DNA from: DATHTS01 sp965219305
GTDB lineage: Bacteria > Acidobacteriota > Blastocatellia > Pyrinomonadales > Pyrinomonadaceae
Reading direction: 5' to 3'
DNA length: 64,000 nt
Assembly (NCBI GenBank): GCA_965219305.1
Contig: OZ244725.1
Span: 1,736,001-1,800,000 of the forward strand
The translations under genes and the position numbers were made by a program. Below, one piece after another: positions 8,508 to 16,347 of the stretch; the first letter of the stretch is position 1, and each line of letters opens with the position of its first letter. Below the pieces are notes generated by a model. It made no database searches, was not told the DNA's origin, and was given only the letters and a program-made list of their open reading frames with translations.

Positions 8508-8888
8508 TTATTTCATCTCAAAAAGCGGCGCGTATTTTTCGCGTTCGGTGTAAGCCAAAAACAAAGTTCCGATAAAAAGCGGAATCGCAATCGCCAAACC
8601 GGACGGCAGATGAATCGCGTTGACAAACAAAATATTCAGCATAATCGGGAAGATCAAAACCACTGCGAGCGCGACGAATCTGCCTGATAAAAACGCCAAC
8701 GCGCACAAGAGTTCAAAAACTTTCGACAACGGCAAAATGTAATGCGATGCCGCCAAACCGTCGAAAAAAAGTTTTGTGTCGCCGCTCAAACCTTCCGGCG
8801 GCGGCGCGACGTTCAAAAAATATGTGACCGATGCGAAGAGAAACATCAGACCGATCAAAGTTCTGACAATAATAGTTGCGATTTTCAT
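8508..8888 (-). CDS. DoxX-family small membrane protein
   Basis: I use ATG 8888, which has GGAAAA in front of it; an in-frame GTG lies five codons upstream. The protein has four predicted transmembrane helices (about residues 4-22, 46-64, 68-88 and 95-113) with VRTLIGLMFLFASVTYFLNV first and YERALG-like polar turns replaced by SKVFELLCALAFLSGRF. This is the DoxX/DUF6041-like pattern. DoxX proteins are associated with oxidative or thiol stress in some bacteria. It lies 6 bases before a VOC gene start in the same transcript. Confidence 0.75.
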   Translation of the reverse strand: MKIATIIVRTLIGLMFLFASVTYFLNVAPPPEGLSGDTKLFFDGLAASHYILPLSKVFELLCALAFLSGRFVALAVVLIFPIMLNILFVNAIHLPSGLAIAIPLFIGTLFLAYTEREKYAPLFEMK

Positions 8889-8909
8889 TTTTTTATTTTC
8901 CACGATTTT

Positions 8910-9320
8910 TTAAGTATTCAGTTTAGCAAAATCCATAAAAAGCTGATTCCAACGATGTCCGTCCAGATCGTAAAATGCAAATCCATACATCCAGCCTTGT
9001 GTTTCCGCAGGCGCGGCAACAATCGTCCCGCCCGCGTCGAAAACTTTGCTTGCCGTTTCGTCAATTTCCTCACGGTTCGCCGCATCCAATGAAATTAAAA
9101 TTTCCGTTCCCGCTTTTGTGTCGGAAATTTCATTTTTCGTAAAAGTTTTGAATGTTTCTTCGTCCCAAAACAAAACCGTCATTTTTTTCTCGCCGACCGA
9201 AAAACAAACCATCTGTTCATTCGTCTGCTGTTCGTTTAACTTAAAACCGATTTTATTATAAAACTGTTTAGTTTTATCCAAATTCTTCGCCGGAAGATTT
9301 AACCAAATTTCTTTTGTCAT
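8910..9320 (-). CDS. VOC (glyoxalase/bleomycin resistance) family protein
   Basis: This 136-residue protein has the two beta-alpha-beta-beta-beta units of the vicinal oxygen chelate fold. It opens EIWLNLPAKNLDKTKQFYNKIGF, has KMTVLFWDEETF and IVAAPAETQGWMYGFAFYDLDGHRWN near the end. The form is that of the 'glyoxalase/extradiol ring-cleavage' stand-alone proteins. The metal-binding set is incomplete by eye, so the activity is uncertain. It is co-directional with DoxX (6-base gap). Confidence 0.87.
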   Translation of the reverse strand: MTKEIWLNLPAKNLDKTKQFYNKIGFKLNEQQTNEQMVCFSVGEKKMTVLFWDEETFKTFTKNEISDTKAGTEILISLDAANREEIDETASKVFDAGGTIVAAPAETQGWMYGFAFYDLDGHRWNQLFMDFAKLNT

Positions 9321-9339
9321 ATTTTTTTGTAACTTGTTT

Positions 9340-9427
9340 TTCGCCCACGAAATACGCTATAAAACGTGAAAATATAAAAATCATAAAAATCTTTTTTTCG
9401 CATTCTTTAGCGTAATTCGCGGGCAAA
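9340..9427. repeat. GCCCRCGAATTAC-type intergenic inverted repeat, copy 2
   Basis: The left arm TCGCCCACGAAATACGCTAT is matched by a right arm ending CGTAATTCGCGGGCAAA. The element lies between the DUF1428 gene and the VOC gene of the same cluster, so it may be transcribed and fold within the operon mRNA. Confidence 0.75.
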
Positions 9428-9445
9428 CATTATTTCACTTCTTCC

Positions 9446-9802
9446 TTAAAGTTCGACGATAGCTTTGAAACCGCCGTAAGCCATCCGCGTGTAATCGAAA
9501 GTCTTATCTTCCATAATTGCTTTCAAACGCTCGTCTTCCATCACGAGCGCGTTTATCCGGTCGCGTTCTTCCTTCGATTCGTAAACGATGAACGCAAATA
9601 TCACGCTTTCGCCGTCTTTTGCATCAGCCGATTTTTTGAACGAAACCATCTTGTCGGCTTCGAGATCGTCGCCGACGGCTTCGACATATTCGAGTGCGCC
9701 GTGTTCCTTCCAAACCTCGCCCGCCGTCTGCGCGATTTCCTTGTATTTATCTACATTTTCCGCATTTATCGGAAGTAAAAAACCATCAATATATTTTCCC
9801 AT
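9446..9802 (-). CDS. DUF1428 family protein
   Basis: This 118-residue protein begins MGKYIDGFLLPI and contains WKEHGALEYVEAVGDDLE, MVSFKKSADAKDGESVIFAF and a final FDYTRMAYGGFKAIVEL. These match the DUF1428 ('RNA signal recognition particle'-misnamed) family with its ferredoxin-like alpha/beta barrel fold. Its function is unknown; members often sit next to VOC and PhnB-like genes, as here. A GGAG ribosome site lies just before the ATG. Confidence 0.88.
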   Translation of the reverse strand: MGKYIDGFLLPINAENVDKYKEIAQTAGEVWKEHGALEYVEAVGDDLEADKMVSFKKSADAKDGESVIFAFIVYESKEERDRINALVMEDERLKAIMEDKTFDYTRMAYGGFKAIVEL

Positions 9803-9847
9803 TTTGTTTTCTCCTGTTTTGTTTAACCTTTAACCAATATGACTTTA

Positions 9848-10282
9848 TTATTCTTTCGGATAGTCGTAATTGACCATCCAACTGATGCCGAATTTATCTT
9901 TCAACATTCCGAAATAAGCGTCCCAAAAAGTGTCGGCAATCGGCATCGTAATTTCCGCACCTTCCGACAAACCGTTGAAGATTTTTTCTGCTTCTTCCTT
10001 GCTGTCCGCGCCGATTGAAAGCGAAATGTTATTTCCGGTGACCGCATCTTCGGCGTGTTCGCCGACCGCGTCCGTCGCCATCAAAACGTGTCCGTCGCTG
10101 ATCTCCAACGCGATGTGCATAATTTTGTTTTTGTCATCTTCGGAAAGATTCATTTCCTCGCATCCCGGCATTTCGCCGTATTTTTGCACCATCGCAAATT
10201 CGCCGCCGAAAACCGATTTATAGAAGTTAAAAACTTCTTCCGAATTCCCTAAAAAATGTAAATATGGATTTATTTTTGCCAT
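9848..10282 (-). CDS. PhnB-like VOC family protein
   Basis: This 144-residue protein has the PhnB/3-demethylubiquinone-type VOC pattern: INPYLHFLGNSEEVFNFYKSVFGG at the start, IMHIALEISDGHVLMATDAV in the middle and WDAYFGMLKDKFGISWMVNY at the end. These proteins are common stress- or resistance-associated members of the VOC superfamily without proven chemistry. It is co-directional with its neighbours (31- and 45-base gaps). Confidence 0.88.
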   Translation of the reverse strand: MAKINPYLHFLGNSEEVFNFYKSVFGGEFAMVQKYGEMPGCEEMNLSEDDKNKIMHIALEISDGHVLMATDAVGEHAEDAVTGNNISLSIGADSKEEAEKIFNGLSEGAEITMPIADTFWDAYFGMLKDKFGISWMVNYDYPKE

Positions 10283-10313
10283 TGTATTTGTTCTCCTTTG
10301 TCTGTATTTTTAT

Positions 10314-10682
10314 TTATTCTATTACCTCGAAAATCCCGAAAACATTATTGTCAAGATCAATAAAATATCCTTGCCAACAACGTCCCGGAACTTCAAATTT
10401 GGGCATTGCTGTCTGCCCGCCGCTGCTTAAAATCGTCTCCGCCGCCGAATCAAAATTCGCGACTTGAATCGAACAAGTATAAGCGTTCGTCCCGCATTCG
10501 CTCGGCGGGGTTTTCGCCGGACGTTCCAACAATCCGCCGTTCATTCCGTCTGTTTCGATCTGCCAGTATTTGATCGGCAAACCTTCCTGTTCCGTAAATT
10601 TCCAGCCGAAAATGTTTGTATAAAATTCGACTAACTTTTCAGGCTCGTTCGCCTGAATTTCAAAATATCCGACTGTGTTCAT
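10314..10682 (-). CDS. VOC family protein (glyoxalase-like, CFP32 type)
   Basis: This 122-residue protein starts MNTVGYFEIQANEPEKLVEF and continues YTNIFGWKF, the usual first module. IKYWQIETDGMNGGLL and CSIQVANFDSAAETILSSGG follow, and the last strand is YFIDLDNNVFGIFEV. It is the promoter-proximal gene of the six-gene minus-strand cluster and is divergent from the GlxA-type regulator, whose start lies 168 bases away. That arrangement suggests regulation by this regulator. Confidence 0.88.
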   Translation of the reverse strand: MNTVGYFEIQANEPEKLVEFYTNIFGWKFTEQEGLPIKYWQIETDGMNGGLLERPAKTPPSECGTNAYTCSIQVANFDSAAETILSSGGQTAMPKFEVPGRCWQGYFIDLDNNVFGIFEVIE

Positions 10683-10774
10683 AGTTTATTTTCTCTCTGA
10701 AATTTAATAAAAGTGATTTGCATATTTGTTTCACAGATAAAACATAGTATTATCCTATCACCGTTTCTGCGTGA

Positions 10775-10803
10775 TTGTGCGGTGAATTTACGGCAATTAT
10801 AAT
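10775..10803 (+). promoter_or_regulatory. Sigma-70-type promoter for the GlxA-type regulator
   Basis: TTGTGC (10775-10780) and a perfect TATAAT (10798-10803) are 17 bases apart, 48 bases before the ATG of the regulator gene. Confidence 0.65.
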
Positions 10804-10850
10804 GGCTTTTTGCGACAATCTTTTCGATTAAAATTAATAAATAAAAACTT

Positions 10851-11822
10851 ATGAAAAATGTTTCCATTCTCGTTCCCGAATCAGCGGTTTTAGCGGCGAT
10901 TGATGATCCGCGCCACGTTTTTTCGCAGGTCAATGCTTTTGCTAAAGCGTCGGGAAAACTTCCGGTTTTCGATTTAAAATTCGTCGGGTTAAATAAAGAA
11001 GTAAAGCTCCACGACGGCGCGTTTTCGGTTCATTCGGATTTATTATTGAACGATGTCGAGAAAACGGATTTAATTTTTATTCCCGCATTTTACGGCGAAA
11101 CGAAAAAGTTTTTCGAGACGAACGAACGATTTATTCCGTGGATAACCGATCAATATGAAAAAGGCGCGGAAATTGTGAGTTTGTGTGTCGGCGCGTTTAT
11201 GCTGGCGAAAACTGGTTTGCTCGACGGGAAAAAATGTTCGACGCATTGGCGGGCGGCGCAAGAATTCAAGGAAATGTTTCCCGCAGTTAATCTGCAAACC
11301 GACAAAATAATCACTGAAGAAGACGGAATTTACACGAGCGGCGGCGCGACTTCGTATTTTAATTTATTGATCTATCTGGTTGAAAAATTCACCGACCGCG
11401 AAACGGCGATTCAAGTTGCGAAGGTTTTTGCAATTGATATGGAACGCCAGACGCAGACGCATTTTATGATCTTCAAAGGTCAAAAATCTCATTCCGACGA
11501 AGATGTAAAACGCGCGCAGACATTTATCGAAAACAATTTCGCTGAAAAATTTACCGTTGACGAAATATGTGACGAGTGCGCGATTTCGCGTCGCAGTCTC
11601 GAACGCCGTTTCAAAAAAGCGACGAACAACACCGTCAACGAATATATTCAAAGAGTAAAGATCGAAGCCGCCAAAAAAAGTTTAGAAAACGGCGGGAAAA
11701 ACATCACCGAAGTAATGTTCGATGTCGGCTACAACGACACGAAATCTTTTCGCGGAATTTTCAAGAAACTGACCGGAATGACACCGCTTGATTACCGCAA
11801 TAAATACAGCAGAGAAATCTAG
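10851..11822 (+). CDS. GlxA-family transcriptional regulator (DJ-1/PfpI domain + AraC HTH)
   Basis: This 323-residue protein has an N-terminal class I glutamine amidotransferase-like (DJ-1/PfpI) domain (residues about 1-195) with the nucleophile-elbow region EIVSLCVGAFMLAKTGLLDG. A C-terminal AraC double helix-turn-helix follows (about 215-320), with TVDEICDECAISRRSLERRF and then ITEVMFDVGYNDTKSFRGIF. GlxA-type regulators bind a small ligand in the DJ-1 domain. Its divergence from the VOC/DUF1428/DoxX cluster suggests that it controls that cluster. Confidence 0.92.
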   Translation: MKNVSILVPESAVLAAIDDPRHVFSQVNAFAKASGKLPVFDLKFVGLNKEVKLHDGAFSVHSDLLLNDVEKTDLIFIPAFYGETKKFFETNERFIPWITDQYEKGAEIVSLCVGAFMLAKTGLLDGKKCSTHWRAAQEFKEMFPAVNLQTDKIITEEDGIYTSGGATSYFNLLIYLVEKFTDRETAIQVAKVFAIDMERQTQTHFMIFKGQKSHSDEDVKRAQTFIENNFAEKFTVDEICDECAISRRSLERRFKKATNNTVNEYIQRVKIEAAKKSLENGGKNITEVMFDVGYNDTKSFRGIFKKLTGMTPLDYRNKYSREI

Positions 11823-11895
11823 ATTTTAACTTTTTCTGCAAAAGATACCGCGTAAAACTTGCAATCACGCGCACCGTCGCCTAGCATATTCGCTA

Positions 11896-12558
11896 ATGAA
11901 TTCCGATAAATCCAAATATACAAAAGAAATTATCAAACGCCTCAAAAAAGAATATCCCGACGCGCATTGCGCTCTCGATCACACGAACGCTTTTGAACTT
12001 CTTATCGCTACGATTCTTTCGGCGCAATGCACCGATGTGCGCGTAAATATCGTAACCGCCGATCTTTTCCGCAAATACCGAACGCCGTCGGATTACATAA
12101 AAGTTCCGCAGACCGAACTCGAACAAGACATTCGTTCGACCGGATTTTATCGCAACAAAGCGAAAAATATTCAAAATGCGTGCGAGAAAATTATCGAAGA
12201 TTTCGGCGGCGAAGTTCCGAAAACGATGGACGAACTTCTGACTTTGGGCGGCGTGGCGCGAAAAACGGCAAACGTCGTTCTCGGCAACGCTTTCGGCATT
12301 GCCAGCGGCGTAGTTGTTGACACGCACGTCAAAAGAATTTCAAATCGTCTCGGTTTGACCGAAGAAAAAACGCCCGAAAAGATCGAAAAATATTTGGAAA
12401 AACTGGTCCCGAAAAAAGATTGGATATTATTTCCGCATCTTTTAATCTGGCACGGACGCGCGATATGTCAGGCGCGAAAACCGAAATGCGGCGAATGTGT
12501 TTTGGAAGATATTTGCCCGAAAATCGGTGTCGAAAACGGAAATAAAAAAAGCAAATAA
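11896..12558 (+). CDS. nth: Endonuclease III (DNA glycosylase/AP lyase)
   Basis: This 220-residue protein shows LLIATILSAQCTDVRVN, the helix-hairpin-helix LLTLGGVARKTANVVLG with catalytic Lys123, and VVDTHVKRISNRLGL with catalytic Asp142. The C-terminal [4Fe-4S] cysteines are C191, C198, C201 and C207 (C-x6-C-x2-C-x5-C), all present. It removes oxidised pyrimidines in base excision repair and cleaves abasic sites. It is convergent with cobO, whose stop lies 34 bases downstream. Confidence 0.97.
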   Translation: MNSDKSKYTKEIIKRLKKEYPDAHCALDHTNAFELLIATILSAQCTDVRVNIVTADLFRKYRTPSDYIKVPQTELEQDIRSTGFYRNKAKNIQNACEKIIEDFGGEVPKTMDELLTLGGVARKTANVVLGNAFGIASGVVVDTHVKRISNRLGLTEEKTPEKIEKYLEKLVPKKDWILFPHLLIWHGRAICQARKPKCGECVLEDICPKIGVENGNKKSK

Positions 12559-12572
12559 ATTTGCCGATTGTT

Positions 12573-12600
12573 AGTTTTAATACCAAATCAGATTAAAACT
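12573..12600. terminator. Possible shared hairpin between nth and cobO
   Basis: AGTTTTAAT and ATTAAAACT form a 9-base AT-rich stem around a 10-base loop between the convergent stops, overlapping the end of cobO. It has no good T-run and is weak. Confidence 0.35.
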
Positions 12601-13174
12601 CGATTCCCTGCTGTGCGTAAATTCCGGCGTTGAACGGATGTTTTACTTCTTTCATTTCCGTAACCAAATTTGCCATCTCAACTAATTCCGGCGGCGCGTT
12701 TCTTCCCGTAACTACAACGTGAAGCGCGGGTTGTTCGTCTTTGGCTTTTTTAATGTCGGCGAGGACTTTTTCGAGGTCGAGAAATTTGTAATCGAGAACA
12801 TAGACGAGTTCATCGAAAACTAGAAGATCGTATTCGCCGCTGTTTAATTTTTCGCGGCACATTTCCCAGGTTTCTTCGCTTGTTTTAATGTCCTGCGCTT
12901 TGTCGTTGGTGTCCCACGTAAAACCGTCGCCCATCGTGTGAATTTCGATGCCGAGTTTTTCGAGCGATTCGTGTTCGCCGTAACGGTCAGTTTTCGATTT
13001 CATAAACTGGATCATACAGCAATTCAAACCTTGTCCCGCGGCGCGAACCATCAAACCGATGGCACACGTCGTTTTCCCTTTGCCGTCGCCCGTATTGACC
13101 ATCAGCAAGCCTTTGGTTTTTTCCTGATAATCTTCGCGCCGCCATTTATAACGCTTTTCTTTTTTTTCTGCCAT
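12593..13174 (-). CDS. cobO: Cob(I)yrinic acid a,c-diamide adenosyltransferase
   Basis: This 193-residue protein has the P-loop LMVNTGDGKGKTTCAIGLMV (about residues 24-43) of the CobO/CobA/BtuR adenosyltransferases, then MIQFMKSKTDRYGEHESL, DLLVFDELVYVLDYKFLD and LHVVVTGRNAPPELVEMA. It transfers adenosyl from ATP to the cobalt of corrinoids. No other cobalamin genes are nearby, so it more likely serves corrinoid salvage or assimilation than a local pathway. Confidence 0.95.
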   Translation of the reverse strand: MAEKKEKRYKWRREDYQEKTKGLLMVNTGDGKGKTTCAIGLMVRAAGQGLNCCMIQFMKSKTDRYGEHESLEKLGIEIHTMGDGFTWDTNDKAQDIKTSEETWEMCREKLNSGEYDLLVFDELVYVLDYKFLDLEKVLADIKKAKDEQPALHVVVTGRNAPPELVEMANLVTEMKEVKHPFNAGIYAQQGIEF

Positions 13175-13189
13175 AACTTTTTAAAGATT

Positions 13190-13266
13190 TTGCCCACGAA
13201 TTACACGAATTTACGCGAATAATTTTCTAATTTTATTCGTGAAGATTCGTGTGATTCGTGGGCAAT
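13190..13266. repeat. GCCCRCGAATTAC-type intergenic inverted repeat, copy 3
   Basis: This is the cleanest copy. The left arm TTGCCCACGAATTACACGAA, followed by TTTACGCGAATAA, is mirrored by TTATTCGTGAAGATTCGTG, followed by TGATTCGTGGGCAA. It lies just upstream of cobO and downstream of nrnA. Confidence 0.85.
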
Positions 13267-13291
13267 ATTCTTTTTCAAGATGTTTAGTTTT

Positions 13292-14296
13292 TTATACTAA
13301 ACTCAGTTCAAATTCCTGTTTTTCAACTTCTTTAATGTCTGCGAATTCTTCCGCGACGGCTAATTTTAGCGCATTGACAATTTCTCTTTCGCACTCGTCC
13401 CAGTTGCCCGTAACACGACAGCCGGCGGCGTTTTTGTGTCCGCCGCCGCCGAATTGTTCGGCGATTCTGGCAATATTCAAATTTCCTTTTGAACGCAAAC
13501 TGACGCGATATGCGCCGGGTTGAACTTCGCGCATATAGCAGACGGCGACGACATTTTTGGCGGCGAGCGGCATATTTACAAAACCGTTATTGTCGCCTTC
13601 GGTCGCGCCGGAACTTTCCGACATTTCCAGAGTTTGGCGCATCCACGCAACTCTGCCTTTTTCCGAGCGTTTGATTGTTGAGAGAACTTTGCTCATCAAG
13701 TCAATTCTGCTCCACGAATAACTGCTGTAAACGATTTCCGAAATTTTTGAAGGTTTCGCGCCGGCTTTGACGAGTTCGGAAGCGACTTTTAATGTTCGGT
13801 CGGTTGTGTTCGGAAAATGAAATGAACCTGTGTCGGTAACGATTGCGAGATAGACGCATTCCGCAATTTCTTTTGAAACTCTGCCGCCGATCGCTTTGCA
13901 GAGATTATAAACCATCTCGCCGACCGCCGAAGCCGTCGGGTCAATCCAATTTACCGTGCCGAAATGTTCGCTTGTCGAATGATGGTCAATGTTGACGGTA
14001 AATTGTCCGTCGAGATTGCCGATGCCGGGACGCGAAAGATCGGAACATTCGATCACGAAAACCGCATCGTATTTGCCGTTTACCTCGGAAACTTTTTTGA
14101 TTTCTTTTGCGCCGGGTAATTGTTTATATGATTCGGGAATGTCGTCGCGTAAGACAACGTCGGCAGTTTTGCCGAGAGAATTTAACAGCCAATATAATCC
14201 CAATGAAGAACCGATGCCGTCGCCGTCCGGTCGGACGTGCGTGGTGATGGCAAAACTCTGTTTATTTTCAATTAACTCTACTACTTGACTTAACAT
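13292..14296 (-). CDS. nrnA: DHH-family bifunctional oligoribonuclease/PAP phosphatase
   Basis: This 334-residue protein has the DHH/DHHA1 architecture. TTHVRPDGDGIGSSLGL carries Asp24 and Asp26, VFVIECSDLSRPG is motif II, NIDHHSTSEHFG is the DHH motif, and GGGGHKNAAGCRV is the DHHA1 RNA-binding loop. The family degrades nano-RNA and hydrolyses pAp. Its place directly after rbfA in the nusA-infB operon is the common bacterial arrangement. A small inverted repeat lies in the gap. Confidence 0.95.
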   Translation of the reverse strand: MLSQVVELIENKQSFAITTHVRPDGDGIGSSLGLYWLLNSLGKTADVVLRDDIPESYKQLPGAKEIKKVSEVNGKYDAVFVIECSDLSRPGIGNLDGQFTVNIDHHSTSEHFGTVNWIDPTASAVGEMVYNLCKAIGGRVSKEIAECVYLAIVTDTGSFHFPNTTDRTLKVASELVKAGAKPSKISEIVYSSYSWSRIDLMSKVLSTIKRSEKGRVAWMRQTLEMSESSGATEGDNNGFVNMPLAAKNVVAVCYMREVQPGAYRVSLRSKGNLNIARIAEQFGGGGHKNAAGCRVTGNWDECEREIVNALKLAVAEEFADIKEVEKQEFELSLV

Positions 14297-14302
14297 CTTT
14301 AG

Positions 14303-14356
14303 GAGTCATAGGTCATTAAATTTTAAGTCAGAGAGAATGACTAAAATTTAAGACTC
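14303..14356. repeat. Inverted repeat between rbfA and nrnA
   Basis: TAAATTTTAAGTCA (14317-14330) pairs with TGACTAAAATTTA (14338-14350) with one bulge, extended by GAGTC/GACTC outside. It lacks a terminator T-run on either strand and overlaps the rbfA stop. It resembles the other operon-internal hairpins at 37722, 44781 and 53554. Confidence 0.6.
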
Positions 14357-14707
14357 TAGACTTTCTTCTTCCTTTATATCTAAATCCTGTAAAATTTCCT
14401 CGATTCGCGCTGCTTTTTCTTCGACCGTATCACGGACGAAATGCAGGTGCGGTGCGTGATGAAGATTCAGATTGTATGTGATCTGGCGACGAATATAAGT
14501 CGTCGCGTGCTGCAATGCGCTCAAAGCATCGGCGATTCTTGCCTCGCTGCCTTCAACCAGCACAAAAATGTTGGCATCGCGTTTATTGTCGGACACAACA
14601 ACATCCGTCACGGTAACGCTTCCGATGCGCGGATCTTCTAATTCAAACCCGACTATTTCAATAATTTCTTCGCGTAATGTTTCCGCTAATCTTTCCGGTC
14701 TTCTCAT
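14348..14707 (-). CDS. rbfA: 30S ribosome-binding factor A
   Basis: This 119-residue protein matches RbfA: MRRPERLAETLREEIIEI, then IGSVTVTDVVVSDNKRDANIF, then ALQHATTYIRRQITYNLNL and HAPHLHFVRDTVEEKAARIE. It has the KH-like fold that binds pre-16S rRNA during 30S maturation. The usual neighbour upstream would be infB; here two unrelated genes intervene. It is separated from them by 17 bases. Confidence 0.95.
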   Translation of the reverse strand: MRRPERLAETLREEIIEIVGFELEDPRIGSVTVTDVVVSDNKRDANIFVLVEGSEARIADALSALQHATTYIRRQITYNLNLHHAPHLHFVRDTVEEKAARIEEILQDLDIKEEESLES

Positions 14708-14724
14708 TTCAAATCAATTGACAA

Positions 14725-15027
14725 TCAACGCATTCCAACAAATGTTTTTACTTCTCTTGTTTCATCATCAATCGTAATAAATCTATGATTTCCTATCTTA
14801 AAATCTGTTTTCTCTTCTGCCCTGAAACTTATATGCCACAATAACTTCTCATCTTCTTTCTTTAAAGTCAGAACTCTTTGATTATATTTCGGAAGCCAAC
14901 CTTCATTTTCGCCAATCTCTTTGGCAATTTTTGAAACCTGATATTCCGACAACTGCGCTATGCTTTTTAAATCTTCTTCAATAGGGGAAAACATATCTGA
15001 AAAATAATTTAATAGTTTTTTTATCAC
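14725..15027 (-). CDS. Hypothetical 100-residue protein, candidate immunity or inhibitor partner
   Basis: This gene has a GTG start 4 bases after the stop of the 431-residue gene, so it is translationally coupled to it. The first half is helical and basic/acidic; the second half reads LLWHISFRAEEKTDFKIGNH, then RFITIDDETREVKTFVGM, a two-strand pattern reminiscent of PepSY-type propeptide or inhibitor domains (W-x-I ... I-T-I-D-D-x-T-x-x-V). There is no signal peptide or membrane helix, so it should be cytoplasmic. I do not recognise a named family. The small size, the coupling and the PepSY-like end suggest that it restrains its upstream neighbour. This is inference only. Confidence 0.55.
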   Translation of the reverse strand: MIKKLLNYFSDMFSPIEEDLKSIAQLSEYQVSKIAKEIGENEGWLPKYNQRVLTLKKEDEKLLWHISFRAEEKTDFKIGNHRFITIDDETREVKTFVGMR

Positions 15028-15031
15028 GATG

Positions 15032-16327
15032 TTATTTTGATTCTTCCGGTTTCACCTTGAATTCCATCCATTTGCTGTCGTTTGTTTCAGTAGAATTAAA
15101 ATAAACAAGATAAGAAATTCCTCCAGTACTTACTGAGCCTAATAATAATCCTTTTGCCTCTGTTCCAATTTGCGCCAATGTTACATATCCGTTTTTTACG
15201 GGAAACGATAAACCTGTTACCACTTCTCGCAAACCATTTACTATTACCTGTGCGATTGTTTCAGCAAGTGCTTCTTCTAAATAACGAAATATGCCTGACT
15301 TTATATAACTATTGTAACGGGGAACTAGACGAACGCCACGCAAAACTTGTAATTTCGGAGTAAGGACTGAATGCACTTTTTCATGAATTTTTGCCAGTCT
15401 GATAGATTTAGCACTTCCGTAAGGAGAGTATTTCATATTGCCTGTTAAAGGATTTGTTGAACCAAAACCTTCAGGTAGAGAATAGTCAGGATATGCTTTT
15501 GAACGATACAAAATTTTGCCCGGTGTGCGCGGCAAGTCAGGAACATTTCTAAGAGACAATGGAGTAGCTCCTTCATATGTATTCCGAAAAACTTTTACTT
15601 TTGAGGCACTTTTTAAAAATAATGCCAATATAACTTGAACACCGATTAAAGAGATTGCATTAGCAAGATGTTGAGCGGCTTGATTTAAATCTGCATCTGT
15701 TTTTCCATTCAATGTTTTTGTAGCAAATGAATATAACTCTTCACCTGCCTGAAAAGCCCCCATACCCAAAAAGACTGCACCTGCAAGTAAAAGAATTGCA
15801 TCGGCAATTTCACTAGCAATGAAAAAATGTCCGGCTACCCAGACAACCAACACGCCACCCATAATAGCTATTGCCCACGGAGAAAGTAATGCTTTGAGTT
15901 GCATCGCCACGCCTTCGGGTAACAAAGGGAGACAACAAGTTATAACTTCGGCAATTTTTTCTTCCGCGATCATTTCTGAGACAGGCTTTAAAGATGGTGC
16001 GTTGGGATTTGCTAAGAATTTATTTATTTTGTCAATAATTTGTGTTGAAACATATATTGTTAAGTTTAAAAACTTCTTTTTTATGGATTTTGCCTGTGTA
16101 ATTACCGGCTTGGTTTCACCAAGTTCTTTCACGAAATGGTCAACAATATCTCCACCATAAATTCTGTTATAACCATTTATTTCAGCTTCTGTGGATATTT
16201 TCAACATTTTTAGAGTTTCTCTAGCCAGATTTTCTAATGGATCGCCTGTTAAAGAAATAGTAACAGCTACAGGCTTATAATCTTCCTGTCTGTTCTGCTC
16301 CTTAATTTCCGCTTTTACCTTTAGCAT
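15032..16327 (-). CDS. Polymorphic-toxin-like protein with central membrane helices and C-terminal HEKVH metallopeptidase-like motif
   Basis: This 431-residue protein lies between infB (20-base gap, AGAGG ribosome site) and the 100-residue gene. The N-terminal 140 residues are soluble and helical. Residues about 149-192 and 223-240 are hydrophobic helices separated by a linker with FATKTLNGKTDADLNQAAQH. The C-terminal part has H315-E316-x-x-H319 followed by E351/E352 (RYLEEALAET), the spacing of an HExxH-plus-Glu zinc metallopeptidase. A conserved-looking end follows (VKNGYVTLAQIGTEAKGLL). From memory, helices followed by such a C-terminus occur in type VI/polymorphic effectors; I could not verify this. 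There is no signal peptide. By eye the composition is more AT-rich and less CpG-rich than in infB, which suggests acquisition. Confidence 0.6.
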   Translation of the reverse strand: MLKVKAEIKEQNRQEDYKPVAVTISLTGDPLENLARETLKMLKISTEAEINGYNRIYGGDIVDHFVKELGETKPVITQAKSIKKKFLNLTIYVSTQIIDKINKFLANPNAPSLKPVSEMIAEEKIAEVITCCLPLLPEGVAMQLKALLSPWAIAIMGGVLVVWVAGHFFIASEIADAILLLAGAVFLGMGAFQAGEELYSFATKTLNGKTDADLNQAAQHLANAISLIGVQVILALFLKSASKVKVFRNTYEGATPLSLRNVPDLPRTPGKILYRSKAYPDYSLPEGFGSTNPLTGNMKYSPYGSAKSIRLAKIHEKVHSVLTPKLQVLRGVRLVPRYNSYIKSGIFRYLEEALAETIAQVIVNGLREVVTGLSFPVKNGYVTLAQIGTEAKGLLLGSVSTGGISYLVYFNSTETNDSKWMEFKVKPEESK

Positions 16328-16347
16328 TTTTGCCTCTAAAAATTATT

